Counted from the first letter of the stretch, positions 15,946-26,500 are shown. The stretch: DNA of 34,662 nucleotides from JABMMZ01 sp044341025 (GCA_044341025.1 JBIISM010000018.1:1-34662), one strand, 5' to 3'. Numbers and translations are program-made. Notes: generated by a model not told the origin, from the sequence alone.

Positions 15946-17351
15946 TGGAAAATTCATTTGAAAAGCGAATTGCAGATAAGCTGAAAAATACAGAAGTTCA
16001 GCCTAGTGAGCATTTGCTTGATTCAATATTCGAAAAAAGAGCAGCCAAGCCCAAGCGTTTTGCTGTTAATCCCTTTGCGGGGGCAGTTTTAGGGATAGCC
16101 ATACTCGCTGCAATAAGCTGTTTGGTTTGGCTCGGTAATGCCAAGAGCAAAGAAGCACAGGTTAGTGTTTCGCCTGAAGTGCAAGATCCTAAGACAGTAA
16201 AAGAGTCAAAAGCAATAGGAAAGTTTGAAGACATTGTTCCAAACAAAGCGGAAAATACAGTTCTTCCGGACGAAAATTTGTCTAGCATTGCCCAGAAGAC
16301 AAACAAAATTTCTTCTGGAAATAAACGAAGTCAATCAAAATCTATTGTAAAAGAACCATTTGAGAACAAGGAGGCTTCTAAGCCAGTACTGGTTCAAAAC
16401 AATGCAGAAATAGAAAACCAATATTTTAATTTAGGAAAAGGGGAAAGGCCAGTTCTACAGAAAGTTGAACACCAAGGAAACAGTCATTTGTATGTTTTCC
16501 AAACTATTGGTGATGAGGCTCTGCTTAACCGTGATTTCTTGTTTAGCCGTATTGTTAGATTGCATAAAATGGCCATTAAGAAAAATATTGAATCGATTAA
16601 AATGGTTGAAACCAAACCTGTGAAAAGAAACGGCCCAGGGAAAAACAAACGCCCAATTTATTTAGATTTTATGTTTAATCCGAGTATTAATATGATGCTG
16701 TTAAGTGGTGAAAATTCTTTGGTTGAAGCCGGACAAGCCTTGTCTAAATCGTCTTTAAACCAAAGTTTTGGGCTTAGAGTCTCTATCCCAATAAAAGCAA
16801 AATGGAATGTTTATGCTGGATTGAATTATAGAGAACAATCGAATCAGTACAAGGGCCGTTTGCTATACAACAAAGAGCAAACTCAAATCAATCAGCAAAT
16901 AAAATATATCAACGACCCAATCAAAGGTGTTGTGAAAATAGTGACTTATGATACAGTTAAATTTCAGGCTTCAAACAGCCAAAGTGTAAATTTTAAAAAT
17001 CAATATAAAATTTTCCAGTTGCCTTTGGGTTTCAGTTACAATTTTGGATACAAACAACTTGATTTTTCAATCAATGGATCTGCACTTTTCAATTACATAA
17101 AAAGCAGCCAAGGACAAAATATACATTTGGATCAACACATCGTGTTGCCATATAGTTCAAACAAAGGGACTGTAGGATTTGGCGCTGGTTTGAGTGTTAT
17201 GGGGGCTTATAAATTAAACAATAGAATGCGTTTGATTGCTGAGCCAGGTTTGCAGTATTTTGGATTAAAGTCCATGCATTTCGGAAACTCATTAAAAGAG
17301 AATGTTATAAGCCCACAATTAACGATTGGTTTAAGGTATACTTTGTTTTGA
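15942..17351 (+). CDS. Predicted anti-sigma factor with one inner-membrane helix and a C-terminal outer-membrane beta-barrel
   Basis: The 469-residue protein overlaps the sigma gene by 4 nt; a second ATG 3 nt later would shorten it by one residue. Residues 1-45 are charged and cytoplasmic-like (FEKRIADKLK...PSEHLLDSIFEKR), as in the sigma-binding tails of Bacteroidota anti-sigma proteins. Residues 46-65 are one hydrophobic helix. Residues 66-235 are a low-complexity Lys/Ser/Glu-rich linker that would sit in the periplasm. Residues about 237-469 alternate polar and hydrophobic in short strands (YAGLNYREQ, LPLGFSYNFGY, GFGAGLSVMGAY) and end in IGLRYTLF, a terminal Phe typical of beta-barrels of the PorT-like/OMP_b-brl type. 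If both parts insert, one chain bridges both membranes. There is no cleavable signal peptide. The downstream secreted-protein gene overlaps by 4 nt. Confidence 0.7.
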   Translation: MMENSFEKRIADKLKNTEVQPSEHLLDSIFEKRAAKPKRFAVNPFAGAVLGIAILAAISCLVWLGNAKSKEAQVSVSPEVQDPKTVKESKAIGKFEDIVPNKAENTVLPDENLSSIAQKTNKISSGNKRSQSKSIVKEPFENKEASKPVLVQNNAEIENQYFNLGKGERPVLQKVEHQGNSHLYVFQTIGDEALLNRDFLFSRIVRLHKMAIKKNIESIKMVETKPVKRNGPGKNKRPIYLDFMFNPSINMMLLSGENSLVEAGQALSKSSLNQSFGLRVSIPIKAKWNVYAGLNYREQSNQYKGRLLYNKEQTQINQQIKYINDPIKGVVKIVTYDTVKFQASNSQSVNFKNQYKIFQLPLGFSYNFGYKQLDFSINGSALFNYIKSSQGQNIHLDQHIVLPYSSNKGTVGFGAGLSVMGAYKLNNRMRLIAEPGLQYFGLKSMHFGNSLKENVISPQLTIGLRYTLF

Positions 17352-18871
17352 AAAGACTAGCGTCATATCTTATTCTGTTGTATTCGGTTGCTGCATATTC
17401 ACAAGCTGCAACTGGACTCATTCAAACAAGCAATTTAGTGCTTCGTTTGGGCTCTGATGGTTTTTTGAAAGACAGTTCTGTTTATCCTGCCATCGCGAAT
17501 ACGAATGGATTGGCCTTGTTGCAAAATGCCGCCGTTTGGATGTCGGCAACAGACAGTGCGGGTAAAAGCCGCATCGCTGTGCAAAATTTATTAAATGGCC
17601 AAGGTGAATTTTGGTCAGGACCAATGAGTTTGTCTGGCGAACAAGCTGCAAGTTCAATGCAATGGAATAAAGTCTATCCTTTGTCAAAAGACAATATAAA
17701 TGACCACAAGCAGAATTATAAAAACCAATCGTATGTGCCTAGTTTGGCCATAAGCAATTGGCCTGGATCGCTTGGCTTTCCCTATGCACAAGTGATTGCG
17801 CCTTTTGTGGATTTAGAAAACAACGATATGCTTTACGAGCCTATGAAAGGCGATTATCCTTACATAGAGTCTGATGCCATATTGTTTTCGATTTCTAATG
17901 ATGTGGCAAATACGCACAAGGTGAGCAATGGTTTGCCATTGGGTATTGAGTTGCACACATCCGTCATGTCATTTCAAGACTCTATTTTGAAGAATTGTTT
18001 TATGGTTCGATATGCCGTTTTTAACCGTTCGCCAAGGACCTACAAAAATTTTAGGTTTAGTCCCGTATTGAATTTCAAAATTGGGACCTTGGAAAATGAG
18101 TATATGGGCACTGAAATTGCGGCTCAAGCAATTTATTCAATAAATGATACCAGTGAAGCAACGTTTTCAAAAAAGCTTGTGTCTTTAGGTTGTATGGCAC
18201 TTAATAAACATATTGCATCAAGCATGTATTTTGAAAACAATGCAGATCCAATTAATGGCCTACCTTATTCTGCGGAGCATTTTATGAATTTAATGCAAGG
18301 TAAATGGAAGAATGGAAAAACATTAAACTACGGCAGCAATGGAGTTGACGGGACTGGTTATGCGCGGTATGTTTATCCAGATACCACAGATTTTACCCAT
18401 TCGAACATGAGATGGATAGACCAGGTTCCAGGTAAAAAGATTGGTTTATTGAATTTTGATTCAATGGAATTAAAAAGTGGACAGGCAACTTATTACGATG
18501 TGGTGTTTTTTTATGTTTATGAAAATTTTAGTTCTTTTAAACAAATTGGTCAAAACTGTTTAAAGATTAAGCAGGCGTTAAACACTAAAAAGCTGCTTAA
18601 AATCGATCGTAATTCCCGCTCAAAAGAGCCGATTTTGACTTGGTTTCCCAATCCTGTAAAAATTGGGGATAAATTGAACTTGCAAACTACCCTTGAAAGC
18701 CCTCAGTATATAAGACTTGTGGATTTGAATGGAGTGGAAATATGCAAATTGAATTTGGATGATAACGGTAAAAGCATTATATTACCACCTGATTTAAATG
18801 CAGGGGTGTATATAGTAGAATATAAAACATTAAACATTGTACATGTGCAAAAACTAATTTTAACTCATTAA
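17348..18871 (+). CDS. Secreted protein of unknown function with T9SS type A sorting domain (TTG start)
   Basis: The reading frame starts at a TTG that overlaps the previous stop (TTGA, 4 nt). The TTG is preferred because it alone supplies the signal peptide MKRLASYLILLYSVAAYSQA; the first in-frame ATG lies far inside the mature protein. The 507-residue product has an N-terminal region of a type I associate with large Bacteroidota secreted proteins (NGLALLQNAAVWMS, GQGEFWSGPMS) and a YDVVFFYVYENF stretch near residue 380. It ends in a type A T9SS sorting domain (about 430-507, LTWFPNPVKIG to VQKLILTH). No enzymatic motif is visible. Its position directly after the sigma/anti-sigma pair, and 16 nt before a type B surface protein, suggests it is regulated cargo of that sigma factor. 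It could be an adhesin, a ligand for the barrel, or simply operon cargo. Confidence 0.85.
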   Translation: MKRLASYLILLYSVAAYSQAATGLIQTSNLVLRLGSDGFLKDSSVYPAIANTNGLALLQNAAVWMSATDSAGKSRIAVQNLLNGQGEFWSGPMSLSGEQAASSMQWNKVYPLSKDNINDHKQNYKNQSYVPSLAISNWPGSLGFPYAQVIAPFVDLENNDMLYEPMKGDYPYIESDAILFSISNDVANTHKVSNGLPLGIELHTSVMSFQDSILKNCFMVRYAVFNRSPRTYKNFRFSPVLNFKIGTLENEYMGTEIAAQAIYSINDTSEATFSKKLVSLGCMALNKHIASSMYFENNADPINGLPYSAEHFMNLMQGKWKNGKTLNYGSNGVDGTGYARYVYPDTTDFTHSNMRWIDQVPGKKIGLLNFDSMELKSGQATYYDVVFFYVYENFSSFKQIGQNCLKIKQALNTKKLLKIDRNSRSKEPILTWFPNPVKIGDKLNLQTTLESPQYIRLVDLNGVEICKLNLDDNGKSIILPPDLNAGVYIVEYKTLNIVHVQKLILTH

Positions 18872-18887
18872 CAAGCAACAACACGAT

Positions 18888-21800
18888 ATGAATAGAATAT
18901 ACAAAATTTTTATTTTACTGATTGTAATCCTCGGATTGCAATACGAAGCTTCCGCTTCCCACATGATGGGTGGGGATATCGCTTACGAGTGTATTTCTCC
19001 GGGGAAATACAAACTGGTAATTAAGATTTACCGCGATTGCCGTGGTATTCCTTTCAACAGCCCAGATATCGAACTTTTTTGTAAAGATGGTACCAATAAG
19101 AATTCTGTCAACTACACCAGAACTGCAATCAACGATTTGACGCCAACTTGCTCAGGAGGAACAGCGCCTTGTAGTCCACAGAATCAAACTTCTGCTGAAG
19201 GTATAGAGGAGCATGTTTTTGAAGCTATTGTGGATTTCAATACAAGTCCATTCAAAGCGATGAAGGATGCTGGGTGTTGTGAAATCCTTATCAAAGTTGA
19301 ACAATGTTGCAGAAACGGCGCAATCACAACCATCAGTCCAGGTAATTTTTACACGGATGCGATGATTAATATTTGCAATATCGGAAACAAATGCAATACC
19401 TCTCCTCAACTGTCTATTCCTCCGGTTGCTTATGTTTGTTGCAACCAACCATTTACCTACAACAACGGTGTTCGTGAAGTAATCGACGGAGACAGTTTGG
19501 CTTATGAATTGGGAACGCCTTTGAATGCGAACAACTCCAATGAAACGTATACTGGAAGTTTTACCCAAACCATTCCAATGACGCCATATTGCCCACCAAA
19601 TCCTGGTGTTATCAATTGCAGAGCTTTGCCAAACGCCAAACCACCAAGGGGTTTTTACTTTGATAAAGAAACTGGGGATATCGTGTTTACCCCAACAAAA
19701 TGTGATGAGGTTGGTGTAATCGTAATTAAAATTACAGAGTGGAGAAGAGATTCTGCTACCCGCAAAATGCGAATTATTGGTTTTACAAGACGTGACATGC
19801 AGGTTGTTGTAAAACAATGCCCGGATAACAATCCACCATATTTCACAGGTAACAACAAATATTCCGTTTGTGAAGGAAATAAAATCTGTTTTTCAATATT
19901 TGCGAAAGACGACCCTTATTTGCCTAAACAAACCCGCCTAGATACCGTTGCATTAACTTGGAATTATGGAATTCCTGGTGCTACATTCACCATTGTGGAT
20001 CCAACTGCCCGCGAAAAAGAGGCCATGTTCTGTTGGCAGACAAAAATTGGAGATGCAAGATCAAACGTTTATGCTTTCACTGCTACCGCTAAAGATGACA
20101 ACTGTCCAAGACCCTCATCTGCTAATAAAGGTTACACCGTAACCGTTAAACCAAAGGCTAGAGCAAAACGCAAATATGATATTTTAGATTGCGGTAAATT
20201 AAGATTCACTGCTTTCCCAATAGATACAGTTAACTACAACCAAAAGAATTACAGACACAAATTCACCATTCGTGATTCCACAAATTCAGGAACACCATAC
20301 TATTTCGGTTTTGTTGCTAAAGACAGTGTGAAATTTAAACGCGGTGGTAAGTACATCATCGAATATGAAATTAACAATCCTCCATACAACTGTCCGAGTA
20401 TTTATTCGGATACGGTGATTATCCCTCCGGTATTGGATGTGCAATTGAAATTTGGAAGAGACACCTTTGTTTGTGCCGGTAACAGCATCACCTTGGAACC
20501 AGTTGTGGCTAATGGTGTGCCAGCTTACAAATACAAATGGCAAGTGCCTATTGGATTCTTTGATGCTAAAGACACCAATTCAACTTACACCTTGGTTAAG
20601 CCAACCGCAACAACCAAGTTGCTTTTAACTTTAACAGACAAAAACAAATGTGTTGACAGCGATACAGTGACAGTTAAATACCAGCCAAATCCGATTGTAG
20701 ATATTGGGCCTGATCAAAGAATTTGTACCTACAACAATGTAACTTTGGATGCACAGAATGCAGACACCATGCGTTATTTCTGGCAGCCAAATGGTGACAG
20801 CACCCGTCAAATTACCGTTAATATTGCCGGTAAATACATTGCAAAAGTGATAGACCATTTAGGTTGTAACACAAGCGATACCATGGAGCTGTTTGTAAAC
20901 GATACGGTTGTAGCAATAGCAAAACCAGACCGTGAAATTTGTATTTTTGATACGTTAAAAGTCAAAGGACAGCGCCGACCAAAAGGATATACAAGAACAA
21001 TTTCTTGGAGAGACATTGCATCTGGAACCAACTTGGCAACAGACAGTTCATTCAAATTAAGAATCACCACAATAGTGCCTAAAGACTATGAAATGTACTT
21101 AAAGGTAACCCAAGGTGGTGTAGAGTGCGAAGATAAAGATACCTTTAACTTGGTAGTTAATGCTTTGCCAACCTTTAAATTCTTAGGATTACCACCTAGA
21201 TGTTATGCCGATGGTGCCATCAATTTGACACAATCGAATATCACCAAAGCATTCTCTGGAGACAATTCCCAAAGCACCAATGATGTTCGTTATTACCAAC
21301 AATTTAAAAAACCAAGTTGGGTAACTGGTGGACCAGTAGGTGTGAATGTGTTTGTTTATGATTTCCCTAAGTTTATCAAAAATTCTCAAGTTCCAAAAGC
21401 TGGATTGAGAGACACTATTTGCTACGATTTCCGAGATTATAAAGGATGTTACAACAAAGAATGTAAACCAACCAGATTGAATCCTAATCCTGATGTTTAT
21501 GTTAGAGATAGCACGTATTGCCAAAAAGCTGGTTTGATTACTTTGGATAAACAAATTGTTCGCCCATTCTCTAAAATTGGTGGAATTGAATCATGGAGAG
21601 TGATTGATGTGCCAGTCGGTTCAGGTGTTGACCCTGCGGCTATCTTGGCGCCAGACATGACTGTTACACCAAACACAATGCAAATGGATCCAGGTCAAGA
21701 AGGAGAAAACGAAAAAACAGGTACCTACACCATTGAATATTGTTTTGCCGATGCCATTACCAGTTGTAAGACTTGTGATACTGCTTTTGTGAGGGTAATT

Positions 21801-23513
21801 AAGTTGCCGGAAATTGAATTTACGGGTATGCCTAAATTGTGTATCAATGATCCTCTTGCAATATTAGATAGCTTTGTAATTGATAAGGTAAACGGTGGAA
21901 GATTCCCTTCTGGAACTTGGGAAACCATTGAATATGGTGGATCAAGAGACTTAAGCAATCCGAACATTGCACCTAAAATTCAAAAATCTATGGTGAATAA
22001 GAAACTATTCGATCCAAAGTATGGCGCCGGTCAATACATTGTTAAATTAACGGATGTATCAAGTGGTTGCCCTGTTACAGATAGTACCGAGATATTGGTA
22101 AATGGTTTGCCAATTATACAAATTGACGTTCCTGATACAGTTTGTTCTAGTTCTCCAGCATTCACTTTGAATAATATTTTGCCAAGTGGCAATGTTGGTA
22201 AATGGACAGGTTTTGGTGTAACTGGACGTGATTTCAATCCAGGTATTAGTGCCAAAACAAAACAATACGAAGGGCCTATCAGAGTTAAGTTCGCTTACAC
22301 CAATCCATTGACTGGTTGTACTTCATCAGACTCTCAAACCTTATTGGTGCAATCTCAACCAGAGGTTAATATTACAACACCGAAGCCTTACCAACAATGT
22401 GAGGGTAAAGATTTCGATTTAACCTCTGCCAAAAATTGGGCAAGTAGAACAAAATGGTCTACCAACGGTGATGGTAATTTTAATAAGCCAGATTCATTGC
22501 CAAGTAAATATTTCCATGGATTTAATGATACTGCAATAAATGGAATGTCAGGTAAAGTAAGATTGACAATCTCAACCTTAAAAGAAGGTGTTTGTCCAAT
22601 TGCAAAAGACTATATTGATTTGATCATTGAAGCATATCCTCAGTTTGATTTTATGGGTGATCCTGAAGTTCAATGTGAACCTGCAATCGTTAACTTTACT
22701 GCCATGGTAGCTAAGCCAGCGGGTTCTCCAAACTTAAGATACAATTGGTGGTATGGCAATGGTGATTCATTGATGCAAAGCACTACCTTCAATCCTCCAA
22801 ACATCAAATATGATACTGCAAAACGCACCTGGTATGACGTCACATTGATTGTAGACAACCAGTGGGGTGTTGGTCCAGCTCAAGCTTGTTCAATAAGAAA
22901 GGATTCTTTAGGATACATTAAAGTATTGCCTCAACCTAAAGTTGGTTTCAGCAGTGATCCTGGATTCTTTACCACTGTAGCTTTTCCTAAATTTAAGTTC
23001 TTTGATGAAACCAAAGTTAGATGGCAAAGACCTGATGTTAAAATGGATTACGAGTGGAACTTTGGCAGCGGAGATGTAGATGATACCAGTACAAAAATGA
23101 ATCCGATACATTCGTATACTGCTGATACCATGAAGTATTATGTACACTTAACATCTACGATCAGGTATCAATATAAAAACCAGGAGTATATCTGCTGGGA
23201 TTCTATCAGCCAATTGCGTAAAATTGGTCCAGATGTTACCGTATTCGTTCCAACAGCTTTCAGTCCTGAAAAAACAGGCCCTGGCGCAAACAACGTATTC
23301 AAAGCAGTTGTGAATGGAGAAAAAACCTTCCACATTGAATTGTTCAACCGTTGGGGTGAAATGCTTTGGAAGACTGACGACAAAAATGCAAGTTGGGATG
23401 GCTTCTACAGAGGCATCGAAGCTCAGCAAGATGTTTACATGTGGGTCATCAAAGTTACGGCATACGACGGTGAAGAGTATCAATACGAGGGTACAGTTAC
23501 ACTATTAAGATAA
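18888..23513 (+). CDS. Large secreted surface protein with Cys-rich N-terminal domain, Ig/PKD-like repeats and T9SS type B sorting domain
   Basis: The 1541-residue protein has a signal peptide (about 1-23, ending EASA). Its N-terminal domain (about 24-310) begins SHMMGGDIAYEC and contains the YRDC motif and three CC pairs (GCCEI, QCCRN, VCCNQ). A long series of Ig/PKD-like modules follows, several opening with a phrase such as FGRDTFVCAGNSITLEP or IGPDQRICTYNNVTLDA. Residues about 1452-1541 (VFVPTAFSPEKTGPG to GTVTLLR) form the type B 'gliding motility-associated' T9SS sorting domain, with FNRWGEMLWKT and the WDG motif. Such proteins are exported across the outer membrane and act as adhesins or motility-related filaments. 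It starts 16 nt after the previous gene, in the sigma-factor operon, and is followed by a strong hairpin terminator. I assign no finer function. Confidence 0.88.
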   Translation: MNRIYKIFILLIVILGLQYEASASHMMGGDIAYECISPGKYKLVIKIYRDCRGIPFNSPDIELFCKDGTNKNSVNYTRTAINDLTPTCSGGTAPCSPQNQTSAEGIEEHVFEAIVDFNTSPFKAMKDAGCCEILIKVEQCCRNGAITTISPGNFYTDAMINICNIGNKCNTSPQLSIPPVAYVCCNQPFTYNNGVREVIDGDSLAYELGTPLNANNSNETYTGSFTQTIPMTPYCPPNPGVINCRALPNAKPPRGFYFDKETGDIVFTPTKCDEVGVIVIKITEWRRDSATRKMRIIGFTRRDMQVVVKQCPDNNPPYFTGNNKYSVCEGNKICFSIFAKDDPYLPKQTRLDTVALTWNYGIPGATFTIVDPTAREKEAMFCWQTKIGDARSNVYAFTATAKDDNCPRPSSANKGYTVTVKPKARAKRKYDILDCGKLRFTAFPIDTVNYNQKNYRHKFTIRDSTNSGTPYYFGFVAKDSVKFKRGGKYIIEYEINNPPYNCPSIYSDTVIIPPVLDVQLKFGRDTFVCAGNSITLEPVVANGVPAYKYKWQVPIGFFDAKDTNSTYTLVKPTATTKLLLTLTDKNKCVDSDTVTVKYQPNPIVDIGPDQRICTYNNVTLDAQNADTMRYFWQPNGDSTRQITVNIAGKYIAKVIDHLGCNTSDTMELFVNDTVVAIAKPDREICIFDTLKVKGQRRPKGYTRTISWRDIASGTNLATDSSFKLRITTIVPKDYEMYLKVTQGGVECEDKDTFNLVVNALPTFKFLGLPPRCYADGAINLTQSNITKAFSGDNSQSTNDVRYYQQFKKPSWVTGGPVGVNVFVYDFPKFIKNSQVPKAGLRDTICYDFRDYKGCYNKECKPTRLNPNPDVYVRDSTYCQKAGLITLDKQIVRPFSKIGGIESWRVIDVPVGSGVDPAAILAPDMTVTPNTMQMDPGQEGENEKTGTYTIEYCFADAITSCKTCDTAFVRVIKLPEIEFTGMPKLCINDPLAILDSFVIDKVNGGRFPSGTWETIEYGGSRDLSNPNIAPKIQKSMVNKKLFDPKYGAGQYIVKLTDVSSGCPVTDSTEILVNGLPIIQIDVPDTVCSSSPAFTLNNILPSGNVGKWTGFGVTGRDFNPGISAKTKQYEGPIRVKFAYTNPLTGCTSSDSQTLLVQSQPEVNITTPKPYQQCEGKDFDLTSAKNWASRTKWSTNGDGNFNKPDSLPSKYFHGFNDTAINGMSGKVRLTISTLKEGVCPIAKDYIDLIIEAYPQFDFMGDPEVQCEPAIVNFTAMVAKPAGSPNLRYNWWYGNGDSLMQSTTFNPPNIKYDTAKRTWYDVTLIVDNQWGVGPAQACSIRKDSLGYIKVLPQPKVGFSSDPGFFTTVAFPKFKFFDETKVRWQRPDVKMDYEWNFGSGDVDDTSTKMNPIHSYTADTMKYYVHLTSTIRYQYKNQEYICWDSISQLRKIGPDVTVFVPTAFSPEKTGPGANNVFKAVVNGEKTFHIELFNRWGEMLWKTDDKNASWDGFYRGIEAQQDVYMWVIKVTAYDGEEYQYEGTVTLLR

Positions 23514-23525
23514 GAACTATCATGG

Positions 23526-23560
23526 AATGACAGGTTAAGTAAATACTTAGCCTGTCATTT
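23526..23560 (+). terminator. Strong hairpin between the two type B surface-protein genes
   Basis: AATGACAGG (23526-23534) pairs with CCTGTCATT (23551-23559). TAAGT/ACTTA continues the stem through one G-U pair to a 4-nt loop, giving about 15 paired positions. It is followed by a U-rich tract (TTGTATTTTTA). It begins 12 nt after the stop and ends 14 nt before the next ATG, so it should reduce or stop transcription into the downstream paralogue. Confidence 0.88.
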
Positions 23561-23573
23561 TGTATTTTTATAC

Positions 23574-26500
23574 ATGAGGATAAACGCTAAAATATGGATT
23601 GTACTTTTGCTCTCTTTCAGTGCGGTAGAAATGTATGCCTCACATATTTCGGGCGCCGAGATAAGCTATAAACATTTATTTGGGTCGAATTACAGATTTA
23701 AATTAAAAGTTTATCGTGATTGTAATGAATGTAAATTCAATGGAATTGGCGGTGGAAATAACAACAGTTCTTGTAACGAAGTGCCTGCTCTGATAATAAA
23801 AGGAGCCCAAGGGACAAACAATTCAACGTCTGTTTTAGGCAATATTGAAATCTCTAGGAAATACATACAAGATATTACCCAAGGGTGTAATTCGACGGTA
23901 AGCAAATGCAGACCAGCTTCTAATTTGAACTTAGGGTACGAAGTGCATGTTTTTGAAGGCGATTTTGATTTTTCTAAATTGATGGTAGATGGCCACTGCA
24001 AATTGGATATTTCAATAAATATGTCTTCACGCAGTGTGAATATTAATCCTCAGCAATCGGAACAAAACTTTTTCAATTACACAATGCTTAATCTTTGTGA
24101 GGCTTTGCCAAATGAATCAGTTGAATTTACGGCCATTCCTCAGTTTATACATTTCCTAAACCAATCCAATTACAATGCACTAAATGTATTAAATACCGAT
24201 AAGGATTCACTGGTGTTTAGTTTGAAACCAGCTTTGGTGAACAGAAATGCTTCTATTAGCTACGAAATCGGTCGTAATAGCGATATGCCATTTACCTATT
24301 TTTGCCAATCTGCAGGAATACCGCCGTGTCCTGTTAATTTATTGGGTGCTTTGGTTGAAGGATTCTATTGTTCAAAATCCAATGGTGATATTGCATTTAC
24401 CCCAACCCAGTCAAACCAGGGAGGAGTCATGGTTGTTGAATGTGAAGAATGGAAACGAAATTCTTTAGGTGTTTATTATTTAGCTGGTGTTGTAAGGAGG
24501 GATGTTTATTCTGAGGTTATTAGTGCCAACAACAACCTGCCGAATATTAAAACCAAACTTGGTCTATACACGATTTGTGAGGGTGATAATTTTTCACTTG
24601 AATTAAATGCTGAGGATTTGCCATTTGGGCTAAGTTCAAATGACACGGTTTCACTTGATTTGTATACAGCTCTTCCAGGTGCTTCTATAGAAAAGATTGC
24701 GGTTAATTATGCGCCATATTTTAAATACGTATTTAAAGTAGAGCCCGCATTGGGTCAGTTCGGTGAATATACAGTGACTTTAAATGCCCGCGACAACCAC
24801 TGCCCATTAATTGGCCAAATTTCTAAAAGTTTTACATTTGTCATTCTTCAAAAACGCCAAATAACAACACAAACAGAAGTTAAAAATTGTGGAGTTTTGA
24901 CCTCAAATTCAATAAATTTCCCCAATAAAAATCTTGTTTGGACTTTAAAAGATGAGCAATCAAAGGTTGTTAAGCAGCAAACCTCTAGAAAATTCAATTT
25001 TCAATTGCTCAATTCAGGGGTCTATTATCTTGAAACCATTTTACCTGCTGAGAGGGGATTTTGTGAATCAAGAAAAATAGACACAATAATTGTATCAAGT
25101 TTGCAAACGCCAATCCTAAATATGGGGCCTGATTACAGTGTTTGTAAAGGAATGGAATTAAACATCGCAGCAAAATATTTAGAAACTTTTGATCAATATG
25201 ATTTAAGTGTGAACGGCTCAATTGTTTCTGGATTCCCATACAAATTGCAAGCAAATAATTTGAATAGTTTAACATTTAAAATAACTCAAAAAAATGGATG
25301 TTCCTACGAAGATAAATTGACAATTAGTTTGTACAGCGATTTGAAATATAAAGTTTCAAATGATACTTTTTGCAGCAATGGTGTTTTTCCTATCGCAGCA
25401 ACAACAATCGACGTAGATAAGAACAACATACAAAAAATTGACTACTCATACAATAGTATTGGATCAATTTTGACCAAAATAAATGCTAAAGAATGGGTTT
25501 TTGATTTTATTGATAAAAGCAATCCTACAGCCCATAAAATGGTTTTATACAGTGTAATTAGCGATTTGAATTCTTGTCAGTATTTTGACACAAGTGTTAT
25601 TCAAATCATTGCCCCAATTGCAATTACAGTCAAAGCACCCATTAAGCTTTGTGTGAATGCCGAGGCCGTAAATCTTGAAACAAAAATAGGCGGTCAATGG
25701 GCTTGTGTTAATTACCCTAGTTTGGTTAAAAACAACCAATTAAAATTGAATGGGGCGAAATTGAATCAATTGGTTTTAAAATATGTAGAGACCAAATTCT
25801 GCAGCAATTCCAACACCTATTTTGTTGATTTGATGGATACAACTGAAATCGCTTTTTTACATTCCAAGGATCTGCTTTTCTGTGAAAATAGTGCCTTGTA
25901 TGAATTGAAAGCCCTGCCTGCAGGTGGTTTATGGAAAGGAGATGGCGTTTTAAATGGTGTCTTTAATCCTGCAAACTTTGGGGGCAAGAAGTTTAATGTT
26001 CAATACCAATTCAACAATCAAGATAAATGTAGATCGACTGCAAATATTGGAATTGAAGTAGAAAAACGCCCTTTGTTAAAAGTGGTAGCGGCAAAAGAAA
26101 GTGTTTGTGTTGGTGGAATTCTGTCTTTGCAAGCCTTGAGTTCTATCGCAGGAAATGGTTATTGGTATAGCGACGGCGCTGGCAGATTTGACAATGCTAC
26201 AAGTCAATTAACCAATTACCAACCCAATGCAGATGATGTGTTCAAATCATGGCTTAAGTTTGTTTATACACTTCAAACCAATGGCATTTGTGGAAATGTA
26301 AGTTCCGAGGTTTTTGCAAAGGTTAAAAATGGTCCAAGCGGTGACATCATTGACGATTACACGACGAATATATGTGAGCCCGCTAAATTTGTTTTCAAAT
26401 CCAATTACAAGAACATCGAAAAACAATATTGGTTCGTCAACGACAGTTTGATTGAAGAATTTGATTATGATTTTAATTTTAATGTTGAACTAAAATCAGG

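Noticed and set aside
19152..19817. Open frame of 221 codons on the minus strand opposite the 1541-aa gene
   Set aside because: Lies entirely antisense to a confident coding sequence, with composition unlike a real protein.
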